Source: Shewanella gaetbuli (GTDB taxonomy: Bacteria; Pseudomonadota; Gammaproteobacteria; Enterobacterales; Shewanellaceae). From it: DNA of 64,000 nucleotides. Location of the stretch: NCBI RefSeq assembly GCF_023284065.1, contig NZ_JAKIKP010000003.1:62001-126000 (forward strand). The letters are read 5' to 3'. Positions within the stretch are counted from its first letter, which is position 1. The number at the start of each line of letters is the position of its first letter. The position numbers and the translations under genes were made by a program. Below are positions 28,982 through 39,683 of the stretch, piece after piece. Below the pieces are notes generated by a model. The model saw only the letters and a list, made by a program, of their open reading frames with translations, was not told the DNA's origin and did no database searches.

Positions 28982-29264
28982 TGTATCTCTTTTAACTTAG
29001 CGTTGGCTTAAGTTGCAACCTTTGGTTAAAAATCATTTTGGTGTATTTCATTTATGCCAAAGTTGGAATGTAAACCGTCAATCGGCTTACTGTACGATTT
29101 TTAGCAGTAGATTTCACGGTTATGTTTGATATTCGTGACGTCTCTTGAAAATAGACCGGATAAACCCCATATAGTTTTCATCTATTAAGGATTATTTGTC
29201 ATTTATGCTTTGTTGCTGTGTAACAAAATATGTTTCAAATAGTCTTTTAACCACCGAGGTTCAC

Positions 29265-29840
29265 ATGTTTTTAATCTTATTGTTAGTGTTTATTATTGTA
29301 CCCGCCATGGAACTGTCGGTATTAATTCAAGTAGGCGATGCACTGGGTGTGTGGCCCACTATTGGCTTAGTGTTTTTTACCGCAATTGTTGGAGTGTCAT
29401 TAGTGAGAAGCCAAGGGCTGCACACATTAATGACCGTGCAGAAAAAGCTGGCAAGAGGTGAAGCACCTGGCCAAGAAATTGTTGAAGGTATGATGCTCGC
29501 CGCTGCTGGGGTGTTATTGCTTATTCCTGGGTTTGTCACTGACTTTATTGGCTTATTGTTGTTAACTCCTATCACCCGTAGCCCTATTGCGGCTTATATG
29601 TATAAACGTATGCAGTTACAAGTAGTGGCGAATGGGCGCTTTAACGGTGGTTTTGGTCAACCAGGACAAAATCCATTTGGCAGTGGTAACCCGTTTGATA
29701 ATCAAGGTAATACTTTTGACGGTGACTTTGAGCGCAAGCAAGATCCACAGCCTCGCTCGCATCATATTGAAGCAGACAAAGATATTATTGAAGGGGATGT
29801 TGAACGCCCCACCAACAAGCCAGAAGATGACAAACGTTAA
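29265..29840 (+). CDS. fxsA: FxsA family membrane protein
   Basis: Inner membrane protein of the FxsA family; E. coli FxsA relieves exclusion of phage T7 by the F plasmid. The N-terminal ~125 residues hold about four membrane segments with the family stretches PAMELSVLIQVG, GVSLVRSQGL and GFVTDFIGLLLL. A polar tail rich in Gly, Asn and Asp follows. I start at ATG 29265 because GAGG lies at 29256-29259 and the resulting MFLILLL start fits the family; a longer frame from 29196 would add a Cys-rich non-family extension. Proximity to groESL and cutA-dsbD is conserved with E. coli. Confidence 0.9.
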   Translation: MFLILLLVFIIVPAMELSVLIQVGDALGVWPTIGLVFFTAIVGVSLVRSQGLHTLMTVQKKLARGEAPGQEIVEGMMLAAAGVLLLIPGFVTDFIGLLLLTPITRSPIAAYMYKRMQLQVVANGRFNGGFGQPGQNPFGSGNPFDNQGNTFDGDFERKQDPQPRSHHIEADKDIIEGDVERPTNKPEDDKR

Positions 29841-29860
29841 TTGGTTAATCTTATCGATAT

Positions 29861-29900
29861 AAAAATGCGCTTAGTCTGTTAAACAGGTAAGCGCATTTTT
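29861..29900. terminator. terminator between fxsA and the chemoreceptor gene
   Basis: Perfect 13-base arms AAAAATGCGCTTA and TAAGCGCATTTTT with a 14-base loop. The T-rich right arm and A-rich left arm make it usable from both sides by the convergent genes. Confidence 0.82.
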
Positions 29901-29948
29901 GTTTATTTAAGGCCGCTAAATCGGCGAATTAACTATGGTGTTTCTTGC

Positions 29949-31760
29949 CTAAAAGTTGCCGATTAATAAGGTTTTTTCATTGGCCAACGAACAGGTTTGG
30001 CGGTTGTTACTTGCGTGATCGGTTAACACATCACAACTGTCTTTGATCTCAATAATATTTTCATTAATGTTTTTTATCATGCAACTTTGTTGTTCAATCG
30101 CGGTAGAAATAGCGGTTGCCATGCGGTGAATTGACTCGGCTTCATTTATCACATCGGTTAACACTTTACTTGAACGGCTAACCTCATCCAAATTAGTTAA
30201 ACTGACATCTTTACAAACGCTAACATCTGTAAAAGCTTGTTCTGTGAGGTTTTGCAATTCACCAATAATTTGAGTGATTTGAACTGTGGACTCTTGTGTG
30301 CGTGCCGCTAAAGAGCGAACCTCATCAGCCACAACCGAAAAGCCTCTCCCAGACTCTCCAGCCCGAGCAGCCTCAATGGCGGCGTTTAACGCCAGTAAAT
30401 TTGTTTGCTCGGCGATTCCTTGAATTTCCCCAATAAAGTTATTAATGCTTTGCGCTTTAATTTTTAATACTTCAATGTCTTTTGCTGACTTCACTAAGCT
30501 ATCAGCATTCTCACTAAACTTGGTTTGCATTTTTTCAAGTTGCTCTTTGCCATCATCAACAAAGCCAGAGATTTGCTTTGTGGTTTCGGCGGTACTGTGA
30601 GAGCTTTGAACAATTTCGTCTACTGAATATTCAAGCTCTGTGGAGGCGGTGGCGACAGCATCACACTTTTGAGCCTGTAATTGTAATTGTTCTTCACTGA
30701 GTATGGCTTTTTGCTCAACCTCTTTGGTGACTTGACGTAATTCGGTCATTGATTGGTTAATTTGTTCAGCAAACATGATGAACTTATTAATTGCATCAAC
30801 AATAGTGCCAAACTCATCATCGGCATGTTTAGATAACCGCTGTGAAAAGGCTTTTTGGTTGATAATATTATTGAGTTGTTCAACCGCCTCGGTAATCGGT
30901 TTTCTGATATTTTGGCTGAGCTTAGCAATAGCTATAATGAGTACTGCTGAGATAACCAAAAACAATAGCAATGAAATGCCAAATGAAATTAAGTGTTGTT
31001 GCTCAATGTATTGGTTAACATGTTCAGTGGCTTGTTTTAATTGCGCTTCAGCTTCATGAGTCGCGGCACGCATGTTGCCTTTTATACCCGTTTTAGGGGT
31101 TAAGCCTATTTGAGTATTCAAATCAACGTAAGCATCCATCGCTGATAGATAATTTGATAACAAGGCTACGGAGTCTGGTGAATAGGATAACAATTGGGTT
31201 AATTTATCTGCTTCAGCATGCAGTCTTTGAATATATTTGTCATTTTGACGCAGCATATAGTCTTTTTCATGACGTCGAATCATTAATTTAGAAATAAGCT
31301 CGGCACTATTATTATGTTCATCCAATATGGCTTCTAGTTGATGAGTCGCTGCTCTAAGTTGGCCATAAACTCCGCTTTTCTCGTCAACGCCTTGCCGTTG
31401 TACGGTATCAACTAATTGTTCGAAAAAGCGCTGATAAGTGGCAAAGTTTTTAATTAAAGACTGTTTGTCCAAAATTTTACTTTCAACATCTAGTTGCTCA
31501 ATTTTTGATGACATCAGCTGATAGTTTTGATGAAATTTATCTAAATACTTTTGGTCTTTTCTGAGCAAATAATCTTTTTCATTTCGACGTAATTGCAACG
31601 CCAAAATGTTGATATCAAGAATGTTACTTTTTAGACCGTTTAATGATTCATGTTTGACTGAAAAATAAAATGAGAAAACAAGCAGAAACAACAAGCCAGT
31701 AGTCACAGCAGTAATAAGAATAATGAGCTTTTTACGCAAGGTGATGTTTGAGTCGAACAT
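29949..31760 (-). CDS. methyl-accepting chemotaxis protein with HBM-type sensor
   Basis: A 603-aa transmembrane chemoreceptor. The first membrane segment is at about residues 12-31. The periplasmic part looks like a helical bimodular (HBM) domain because the pattern [15 protein letters not shown] is repeated later as [15 protein letters not shown]. The second membrane segment (about 258-278) is followed by a HAMP linker and a signalling domain with the highly conserved hairpin tip [23 protein letters not shown] receptors such as McpS of Pseudomonas putida bind TCA-cycle acids or polyamines; the ligand here is unknown. The C-terminus lacks a CheR-binding NWETF pentapeptide. Confidence 0.93.
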   Translation of the reverse strand: MFDSNITLRKKLIILITAVTTGLLFLLVFSFYFSVKHESLNGLKSNILDINILALQLRRNEKDYLLRKDQKYLDKFHQNYQLMSSKIEQLDVESKILDKQSLIKNFATYQRFFEQLVDTVQRQGVDEKSGVYGQLRAATHQLEAILDEHNNSAELISKLMIRRHEKDYMLRQNDKYIQRLHAEADKLTQLLSYSPDSVALLSNYLSAMDAYVDLNTQIGLTPKTGIKGNMRAATHEAEAQLKQATEHVNQYIEQQHLISFGISLLLFLVISAVLIIAIAKLSQNIRKPITEAVEQLNNIINQKAFSQRLSKHADDEFGTIVDAINKFIMFAEQINQSMTELRQVTKEVEQKAILSEEQLQLQAQKCDAVATASTELEYSVDEIVQSSHSTAETTKQISGFVDDGKEQLEKMQTKFSENADSLVKSAKDIEVLKIKAQSINNFIGEIQGIAEQTNLLALNAAIEAARAGESGRGFSVVADEVRSLAARTQESTVQITQIIGELQNLTEQAFTDVSVCKDVSLTNLDEVSRSSKVLTDVINEAESIHRMATAISTAIEQQSCMIKNINENIIEIKDSCDVLTDHASNNRQTCSLANEKTLLIGNF

Positions 31761-31874
31761 CCTTGCCCCCTACAATATAATTTTTCCTTAAGTTAATTCA
31801 GCATAGTAGGAAATGGCTTAAAATCAATTTAGTAGCAGTGGTAGTAAGGTGGAATGAAAGTGCAATGTTAAGGG

Positions 31875-32243
31875 TTATGGTTTACGTCCAAGCCAATAAG
31901 CGTGAATGATGCTGAACAGCCAGTTACCGGCAAATAACCATGTTACCCAAATCACCCAAGTATCACCGTTTTGGGTGATTTGGGTGACTTGCTGATAAAT
32001 AGCGTAATACTCCAGCGGAATTTCACCCGCAACAATTTTATCTGCTACAACCTGAGCTTGGTCAATGGTGTATTTGAATATGGCAATTAAACTCACCAGC
32101 GACACGATAATAAACCCGATACCAGGCCACTTTTTTCCTAACCACATTTGGCCGCTGCCCGGACAAATTAATGCCGACATCATTGCAGCTTTTAATGAAC
32201 GAGTAATGCTAGGTGTTTGAGAAGAGGCGTGATGTTCAGTCAT
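31875..32243 (-). CDS. small inner membrane protein, TM2/DUF5683-like
   Basis: A 122-aa hydrophobic protein of unknown function. After a polar N-terminus comes ALICPGSGQMWLGKKWPGIGF, the Pro-Gly-x-Gly-Gln turn between two helices seen in small TM2 or DUF5683-type membrane proteins, then a membrane segment (about residues 40-60). A loop with EIPLEYYAIYQQVTQ and a final membrane segment near the C-terminus (WVTWLFAGNWLFSIIHAYWLG) follow. It lies 55 bases downstream of the MATE gene's stop region on the same strand, so possibly co-transcribed. No function is claimed. Confidence 0.7.
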   Translation of the reverse strand: MTEHHASSQTPSITRSLKAAMMSALICPGSGQMWLGKKWPGIGFIIVSLVSLIAIFKYTIDQAQVVADKIVAGEIPLEYYAIYQQVTQITQNGDTWVIWVTWLFAGNWLFSIIHAYWLGRKP

Positions 32244-32297
32244 ATAATGTCAAACCATGAGTTAGTGAAGCGCACTCAATCAGTTTAGGATAACTTT

Positions 32298-33665
32298 CTA
32301 GTCAACCACAATAGGGGGTGAATAAGGTTTCATCTTTGGCTCTGAAATTTTTGTCGCCAAAACATAACAGGCAATACCCATTATGGTATTAGTGATGGGT
32401 AAAGCGAGCATCAGCCCTTTAACCCCACCTAGATATGAACCTAACGCCGCTAACGGCAGCATTAATAACACCAAACGACATAAGTTGATGACTAGCGAGC
32501 TAAGTGGCCTATGGTAAGCATTTAGGCTATTGGCAACAATAATCACTATTCCTAATGGCCCATAAGCCGCAGGCAACGCAATAATATAAAAACACAGCCA
32601 TTCTACCACCACAGGGTCGTTGGAAAATTGGCTGGCAATAGTCGGTGCAAAAAAGTACATCGGAATATACAACAGGGTTTGAAACGCCAATATAAACCAT
32701 AATGATGATAACAAAGCCGTTTTTGCCCGTTGAGTTTGCCCTGCGCCAAGGTTTTGTGCAATAAACGGGATTAAACTTGAAGACAGCGCCATAACCACTA
32801 AAAGCAGTACCGACTCTATTCGCATCCCCGCCCCAAATGCTGCCACTCCAGCGTGATCAATTCTGGCTAACATGGCCATTAAAATGCCATTGGCGATGGG
32901 GTTTATGACATTCATCAAAGCCGCAGGACGAGCAATATGCGCTAATGAACGCCAATTTTCTACCATTCTGCTAGTAACAAACTCAGCGCGATGTAACAAC
33001 TTACGTTTGAATATCAGTAATCGCCCAGAAAGTCCTAAAGCAATAAACCACGATATTGTGGTGGCAATAGCCGCCCCTTGAACTTCAAGACGAGGAAAAG
33101 GGCCAATACCAAAAATAAGCAATGGATCTAATATCAAGTTAACTATGGCGGCCAACATCATAATTTTCGCGGGAGACCGAGCATCGCCTGTTGCTCTTAA
33201 TGCTTGATTGCCCACCATCAAAAGGACTAAGCAAGGCGCGCCTAAATACCACCACAACATATAGTCATGAATAAAAGGTAAGCTAGTATGATTAGCGCCA
33301 AGCAGGGTAAATAAAGGGTCAATAACGGCTAAACCGAGAACACATAACGACAAAATGATGCCGCTGGTCAGTATGAAGGTATCGAATAAAAACACCTTGG
33401 CTTTGTCGGCGTTGCCTGAGCCAATTAATCTGCCTAAATTGGTTGATACTCCAGCACCAATACCAATAGCAAAACTGGCAATAATTAAGGTAACTGGAAA
33501 AGTAAAACTCACCGCAGCTAAAGGTTCAGTGCCAAGCTGGCCAATGAAATAGATATCCACTAAGCTGCCACCCAGAATGGTTAAAATACCAATCAGGTTT
33601 GGAAGGGTCATATTAAATAAAACACGACCAATTGGTTCACTTAGCAACCCATGTTTATCTTTCAT
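32298..33665 (-). CDS. MATE family multidrug or toxin exporter
   Basis: Cation-coupled exporter of the MatE superfamily with about 12 membrane helices in two similar halves. Typical segments: MTLPNLIGILTILGGSLVDIYFIGQLG at the start and GAGMRIESVLLLVVMALSSSLIPFIAQNLGAGQ at the beginning of the second half. Its 455 aa are of normal length. I start at ATG 33665; an in-frame GTG at 33671 adds two residues. The substrate cannot be inferred. It is divergent from groES, about 200 bases away. Confidence 0.9.
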   Translation of the reverse strand: MKDKHGLLSEPIGRVLFNMTLPNLIGILTILGGSLVDIYFIGQLGTEPLAAVSFTFPVTLIIASFAIGIGAGVSTNLGRLIGSGNADKAKVFLFDTFILTSGIILSLCVLGLAVIDPLFTLLGANHTSLPFIHDYMLWWYLGAPCLVLLMVGNQALRATGDARSPAKIMMLAAIVNLILDPLLIFGIGPFPRLEVQGAAIATTISWFIALGLSGRLLIFKRKLLHRAEFVTSRMVENWRSLAHIARPAALMNVINPIANGILMAMLARIDHAGVAAFGAGMRIESVLLLVVMALSSSLIPFIAQNLGAGQTQRAKTALLSSLWFILAFQTLLYIPMYFFAPTIASQFSNDPVVVEWLCFYIIALPAAYGPLGIVIIVANSLNAYHRPLSSLVINLCRLVLLMLPLAALGSYLGGVKGLMLALPITNTIMGIACYVLATKISEPKMKPYSPPIVVD

Positions 33666-33761
33666 GTACACGTCGTTCGATTCAGAGGACGCGAATTCTA
33701 CCAGATATTATGAGGATTTATAAAACCGACATAAAAATTCTAGATTTTTTTTATCTGAGCC

Positions 33762-33790
33762 CTTGGAACTGTGATCTATTACCCCCATAT
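33762..33790 (+). promoter_or_regulatory. sigma-32 heat shock promoter of groESL
   Basis: CTTGGAA (33762-33768), 14 bases, then CCCCATAT (33783-33790). This fits the RpoH consensus CTTGAA-N13-15-CCCCATnT closely and stands about 80 bases before groES. The assignment is by consensus and by the known heat-shock control of groESL in proteobacteria. Confidence 0.82.
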
Positions 33791-33868
33791 AACTTCCATC
33801 AAAGGCAAAAGCCTTTATTCATAAACAGCCTCGATATTTGGGCATCAAATCATTAGGAGAGTTCATAG

Positions 33869-34159
33869 ATGAATATTCGTCCATTACATGACCGAGTAAT
33901 TGTTAAGCGTTTAGAAGTTGAAACAACTTCAGCTGGTGGCATCGTACTGACTGGCAGCGCGGCAGAAAAATCAACTCGTGGCGAAATTCTTGCTGTAGGT
34001 AACGGTCGTCTTTTAGAAAATGGCACTGTTAAGCCTCTTGACGTAAAAGTGGGCGACGTTGTTATTTTTAACGAAGGCTACGGCGTGAAAAAAGAAAAAA
34101 TTGATGGGGAAGAAGTATTAATCCTATCAGAAGCTGACCTGATGGCTGTTGTAGGCTAA
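33869..34159 (+). CDS. groS: co-chaperonin GroES
   Basis: Ten-kilodalton lid of the GroEL folding chamber. Its 96 aa are typical: N-terminal [14 protein letters not shown], the mobile loop around residues 17-32 ([17 protein letters not shown]), and the C-terminal [18 protein letters not shown] lies 8-12 bases before the ATG. It is first of groES-groEL behind a sigma-32 type promoter. Confidence 0.98.
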   Translation: MNIRPLHDRVIVKRLEVETTSAGGIVLTGSAAEKSTRGEILAVGNGRLLENGTVKPLDVKVGDVVIFNEGYGVKKEKIDGEEVLILSEADLMAVVG

Positions 34160-34189
34160 GCCTCCAGAATCATTAGACTTTCCACTTAA

Positions 34190-35860
<1,671 letters not shown>

Positions 35861-35982
35861 TCTTAGCTGGTTAAAATTCTTTATAGCGGTGTTGCTGTTA
35901 TAAAGGCATTTTTCCTGCGCTATGCATTGATGCTGGTCTTAGCCTAAAAGCTTAAAGCCAAACTTCTTGTAGAAGAAAAGAT

Positions 35983-36014
35983 AAAGCCCCGATACCTAAT
36001 GGTATCGGGGCTTT
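35983..36014 (+). terminator. strong groESL terminator
   Basis: Fourteen-base perfect arms AAAGCCCCGATACC and GGTATCGGGGCTTT with a four-base TAAT loop, then a run of T to 36020. Confidence 0.95.
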
Positions 36015-36020
36015 TTTTTT

Positions 36021-36376
36021 ACCTAAAATTATGGGGTCAGAGTTAATTTTTTATCAATTAATCTATTGAAAGTATTATCAAAACTAAGCGGGTCGTTTGT
36101 CAAAGTTGAATTTAGCAGTACAAATTGTCGCTTTGCTTTAGGGATTAGCATTAATTAACACTGACCCCATTTTTATTATTGCTGGGGAATGTAAATATAG
36201 CTGATACTTTTCAATGAGTTTTCGAGCTTGTTTAATGAGTATATAAAACTCCCCTTTCAAATTATTGAACAAAAATTCGCCACATTAGTATTGCTAACCT
36301 ATAGTTATTCGGCAATTACACTTTATACCTTAGCGTAATGTACAAACGTTCTACTGAAAATTAAAAGGATTTTATT
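36021..36376. other. intergenic region between groEL terminator and fibre-like gene
   Basis: About 355 bases without a gene. It contains the 140-bp inverted-end element (36031-36170) and then ~200 AT-rich bases leading to the fibre-like gene. A purine-rich AAAAGGA lies just before that gene's ATG. No confident promoter boxes were picked. Confidence 0.6.
36031..36170. repeat. 140-bp element with GGGGTCA-type terminal inverted repeats (MITE- or REP-like)
   Basis: The left end ATGGGGTCAGAGTTAATT is matched, inverted, by the right end, which reads TAATTAACACTGACCCCAT, with one mismatch in ~18 bases. The interior has no coding frame. The GGGGTCAGAGTTAATT motif is one I associate with dispersed REP/MITE-like sequences and RAYT-type transposases in marine gammaproteobacteria; that link is from memory. 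No clear target duplication was seen. Confidence 0.75.
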
Positions 36377-37351
36377 ATGAAAACTAAACCTAGCTCTCTC
36401 GCTGTAGTGTTAGCAAGCAGCTTGCTTTTAGGGACAGCATCATTTTCTTCTATTGCAGGTAACGGTAATGGTAACGGAAATAGCGAACAACCCTTTCCCG
36501 GTGCTAATGGTCAGCCTTTTCAAGCTCTACAAAATCAAATTGATATATTAAGTGCCGATTTAGCAACAGCAGTAGCATTTTTACAAGGTCAAATTGATGA
36601 ACTTGTCAGTTCACAAGCTGACCAAGATACATTAATTTTGGCGCTTCAAACTGCGCTTGGCGCATTAGAGGCGAGAGTTGAGACAAATGAGAGTGATATT
36701 GAAGCTCTAACCCTATGGAACAATATGCAAGACCAGCTAATCGATAATATGTCGGCTCGTATTGATGGACTTGAAGAACGAATTAGCGACAATGAAGACG
36801 ACATTGCTGCGATAATTTTATCAGATCAAACCATGCAGCAGATGATCCAAGTAATTCAAAGAAACATCTCCATTATTAATCGTAGGATATCTAGCAACGA
36901 TAGCGATATAGCTTCTTTACAATCTCGTGTTAGTTATCTTAATAGTCAAATTAGCAGGTTATACGTACAGTTAAGGGCTAAGCAAAATAGAATATCTTCT
37001 TATTGCGGGGTAGGGTCGTCTATTAGAGTTATTTACCCAAATGGCAGTGTTTTATGCGAAGTCGATACCGTTAGCGCTGGTGTCGGTAGGCTCTCACCAA
37101 GATTGGAAGTTAGAAGTGTATCCATGCCCTCATCTATTTTTACTGTTACCAATCGAAGTGTAACAGCGACTTGCCCATCGGGGTATCAATTATCCGGAGG
37201 AGGATATACAGTTGCAAATGGTGGATTAGGTGCAGGGATGGTGCGACAAAACAGACCTAGAGGAAACAGTTGGTATATTTGGGCTCAAGCTGATTCAACA
37301 TTTAGCTCAAGAAACCTCTATGCGTATGCCGTGTGTTTAAGGGTTATTTAA
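36377..37351 (+). CDS. secreted coiled-coil fibre-like protein with Cys-containing C-terminal domain
   Basis: A 324-aa exported protein. Signal peptide at residues 1-27 (LAVVLASSLLLGTASFSSIAG), then a short GNGNGNGN linker. A long heptad-patterned coiled coil runs over about residues 45-205, with recurrent RI/NE/ND steps such as ARIDGLEERISDNEDDIAA and RRISSNDSDIASLQSR. The C-terminal ~120 residues form a compact domain beginning YCGVGSSIRVIYPNGSVLCEVD and containing TCPSGYQLSGGGY, WYIWAQAD and a final AVCLRVI, with four cysteines. Similar tips occur on trimeric fibre, collagen-like or shufflon-type proteins in my recollection. No membrane anchor or secretion partner is nearby. It sits between two GGGGTCA repeats. 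Function is unknown; surface or extracellular binding is a guess. Confidence 0.7.
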   Translation: MKTKPSSLAVVLASSLLLGTASFSSIAGNGNGNGNSEQPFPGANGQPFQALQNQIDILSADLATAVAFLQGQIDELVSSQADQDTLILALQTALGALEARVETNESDIEALTLWNNMQDQLIDNMSARIDGLEERISDNEDDIAAIILSDQTMQQMIQVIQRNISIINRRISSNDSDIASLQSRVSYLNSQISRLYVQLRAKQNRISSYCGVGSSIRVIYPNGSVLCEVDTVSAGVGRLSPRLEVRSVSMPSSIFTVTNRSVTATCPSGYQLSGGGYTVANGGLGAGMVRQNRPRGNSWYIWAQADSTFSSRNLYAYAVCLRVI

Positions 37352-37375
37352 TCACATTCACTTAATAATATTACC

Positions 37376-37402
37376 TGGGGTCAAAGATGACTTATGACCC
37401 CA
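37376..37402. repeat. GGGGTCA palindrome downstream of fibre-like gene
   Basis: TGGGGTCA (37376-37383) and TGACCCCA (37395-37402) are perfect inverted arms around an 11-base spacer. They share the GGGGTCA core with the element ends at 36031 and 36170. It could also act as a weak terminator between the fibre gene and the convergent yqhA-like gene. Confidence 0.75.
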
Positions 37403-37420
37403 CTCAAACAATGAGTTGTG

Positions 37421-37912
37421 CTATTTAGTGCGGCTAATTTTATCCAAATAACCCATAGCAAATGCTGAAAGTACGAAAGTAATATGAATGAGCAAATACC
37501 ACATGATTTTGTCGTTTTCGATATTCTCAGCATTCATGAATACTTTCAGTAAATGAATCGACGAAATTGCAACAATAGATGCGGCCACTTTGTTCTTCAA
37601 TGAGCCTGAATCCATTTTTCCTAGCCAGCTTAGTTTTTCATTATCTTCGCCAACATCTAGTTGGGAGACGAAGTTTTCGTAGCCTGAAAACATTACCATC
37701 ACTAGCAAGCCACCCACTAATGTAATATCAATAAGTGACAGTGTTACCAGTATTAAATCTACTTCAGCCATTTGGAAAATATTAGGCAGTAGGTGAAAAA
37801 CCTCTTGAAAGAACTTTATACCTAAAGCCAATAAAACTAAGCTTAAACCTAAATAAATAGGCGCCATGATCCAGCGTGATGCATACATTAACTTTTCAAA
37901 CACTTTTTCCAT
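37421..37912 (-). CDS. YqhA family (UPF0114) membrane protein
   Basis: A 163-aa inner membrane protein with four predicted segments. The family pattern is recognisable: [18 protein letters not shown] at the start, [26 protein letters not shown] in the middle, and [19 protein letters not shown] later. UPF0114/YqhA function is not established; some members are annotated as ion channels or small transporters. It is convergent with the fibre-like gene and alone on its strand. Confidence 0.88.
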   Translation of the reverse strand: MEKVFEKLMYASRWIMAPIYLGLSLVLLALGIKFFQEVFHLLPNIFQMAEVDLILVTLSLIDITLVGGLLVMVMFSGYENFVSQLDVGEDNEKLSWLGKMDSGSLKNKVAASIVAISSIHLLKVFMNAENIENDKIMWYLLIHITFVLSAFAMGYLDKISRTK

Positions 37913-38184
37913 GAGACTTAAAACCTTTTAAATAAAAACTTTCGAAACGAATCGACCGATAAGGGGGGTGAATAATAAGAGGTTGAACTTTAGCTTTACC
38001 GTTCAGTAGAGGCAAGCTTGATGATGCGCTATCAGCATATTAAATGGCAAAAGAGCGGCTTTAGGTTCATTTTAACCAGCTAATAACGATTTTTCTGCAA
38101 GTTAATTTTTACTTCAGATAGCCCTATTACAATAAGCTGAAATAGTCATCCGTTTATTCGTCAACTTTTTAAGGATTTAGCATC

Positions 38185-38592
38185 ATGGCCACGCCTGATA
38201 CTCGTACAAAAAGTCGCAAACCTATGATTTCAATCATCGTTATTGTGGCCATTATTCTATTATTTGTTGGGCTTATTAATGTGATGCCAAAGGGATTTAA
38301 AACAACTCATGAAGAGATTGGCCAGGGAATACCTGCGATGGTGTTTGTGTATGATCCCAACCTTACGGTGAGTAATTCTCAAACTGAGCAGATGAACGCT
38401 GCTCGTGCTGAACTGGGTGATGAAGCATTGTTTTTACTCGCAAGAGTTGGCTCACCTGACGGGCAGAAGTTTATGAGTCAGTATCGTGCAGGTTCGGCTG
38501 AAATTTTAGTGTTTGATGCTAATGGTGAATTGATTAAACGTCACTATGCCGTGACTGATGCTGGTCAACTTGTGCAATGGTTAACACTCTAA
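38185..38592 (+). CDS. membrane-anchored thioredoxin-fold-like protein lacking CxxC
   Basis: A 135-aa protein with an N-terminal signal anchor (about residues 14-33, MISIIVIVAIILLFVGLINV). The periplasmic domain looks thioredoxin-like: IPAMVFVYDP (first strand), a helix, ALFLLARVGSPDGQKFMSQY, ILVFDANGELIKRHYAV and a last helix. The place where CxxC would follow the first strand reads DPNLTVSNS, and there is no cysteine at all, so it cannot be a redox thioredoxin. The fold call is by eye. AAGGA lies before the ATG. It is followed by a strong bidirectional terminator. Confidence 0.65.
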   Translation: MATPDTRTKSRKPMISIIVIVAIILLFVGLINVMPKGFKTTHEEIGQGIPAMVFVYDPNLTVSNSQTEQMNAARAELGDEALFLLARVGSPDGQKFMSQYRAGSAEILVFDANGELIKRHYAVTDAGQLVQWLTL

Positions 38593-38621
38593 AACAAGTA
38601 CATGGGCCAGCATTAACTCGA

Positions 38622-38657
38622 CATAAAAAAACCAGCAAATTTGCTGGTTTTTTTATG
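38622..38657. terminator. bidirectional terminator before hemB end
   Basis: A near-perfect 36-base palindrome: CATAAAAAAACCAGCAAA and its complement on the right. A and T runs on either side suit both the plus-strand gene ending at 38592 and hemB ending at 38670 on the minus strand. Confidence 0.92.
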
Positions 38658-38669
38658 CGCAACAGAGGC

Positions 38670-39683
<1,014 letters not shown>

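Noticed and set aside
29196..29264. Longer N-terminus of FxsA with CCC residues
   Set aside because: ATG 29265 has a good ribosome site and gives the family start; the extension matches nothing in the family.
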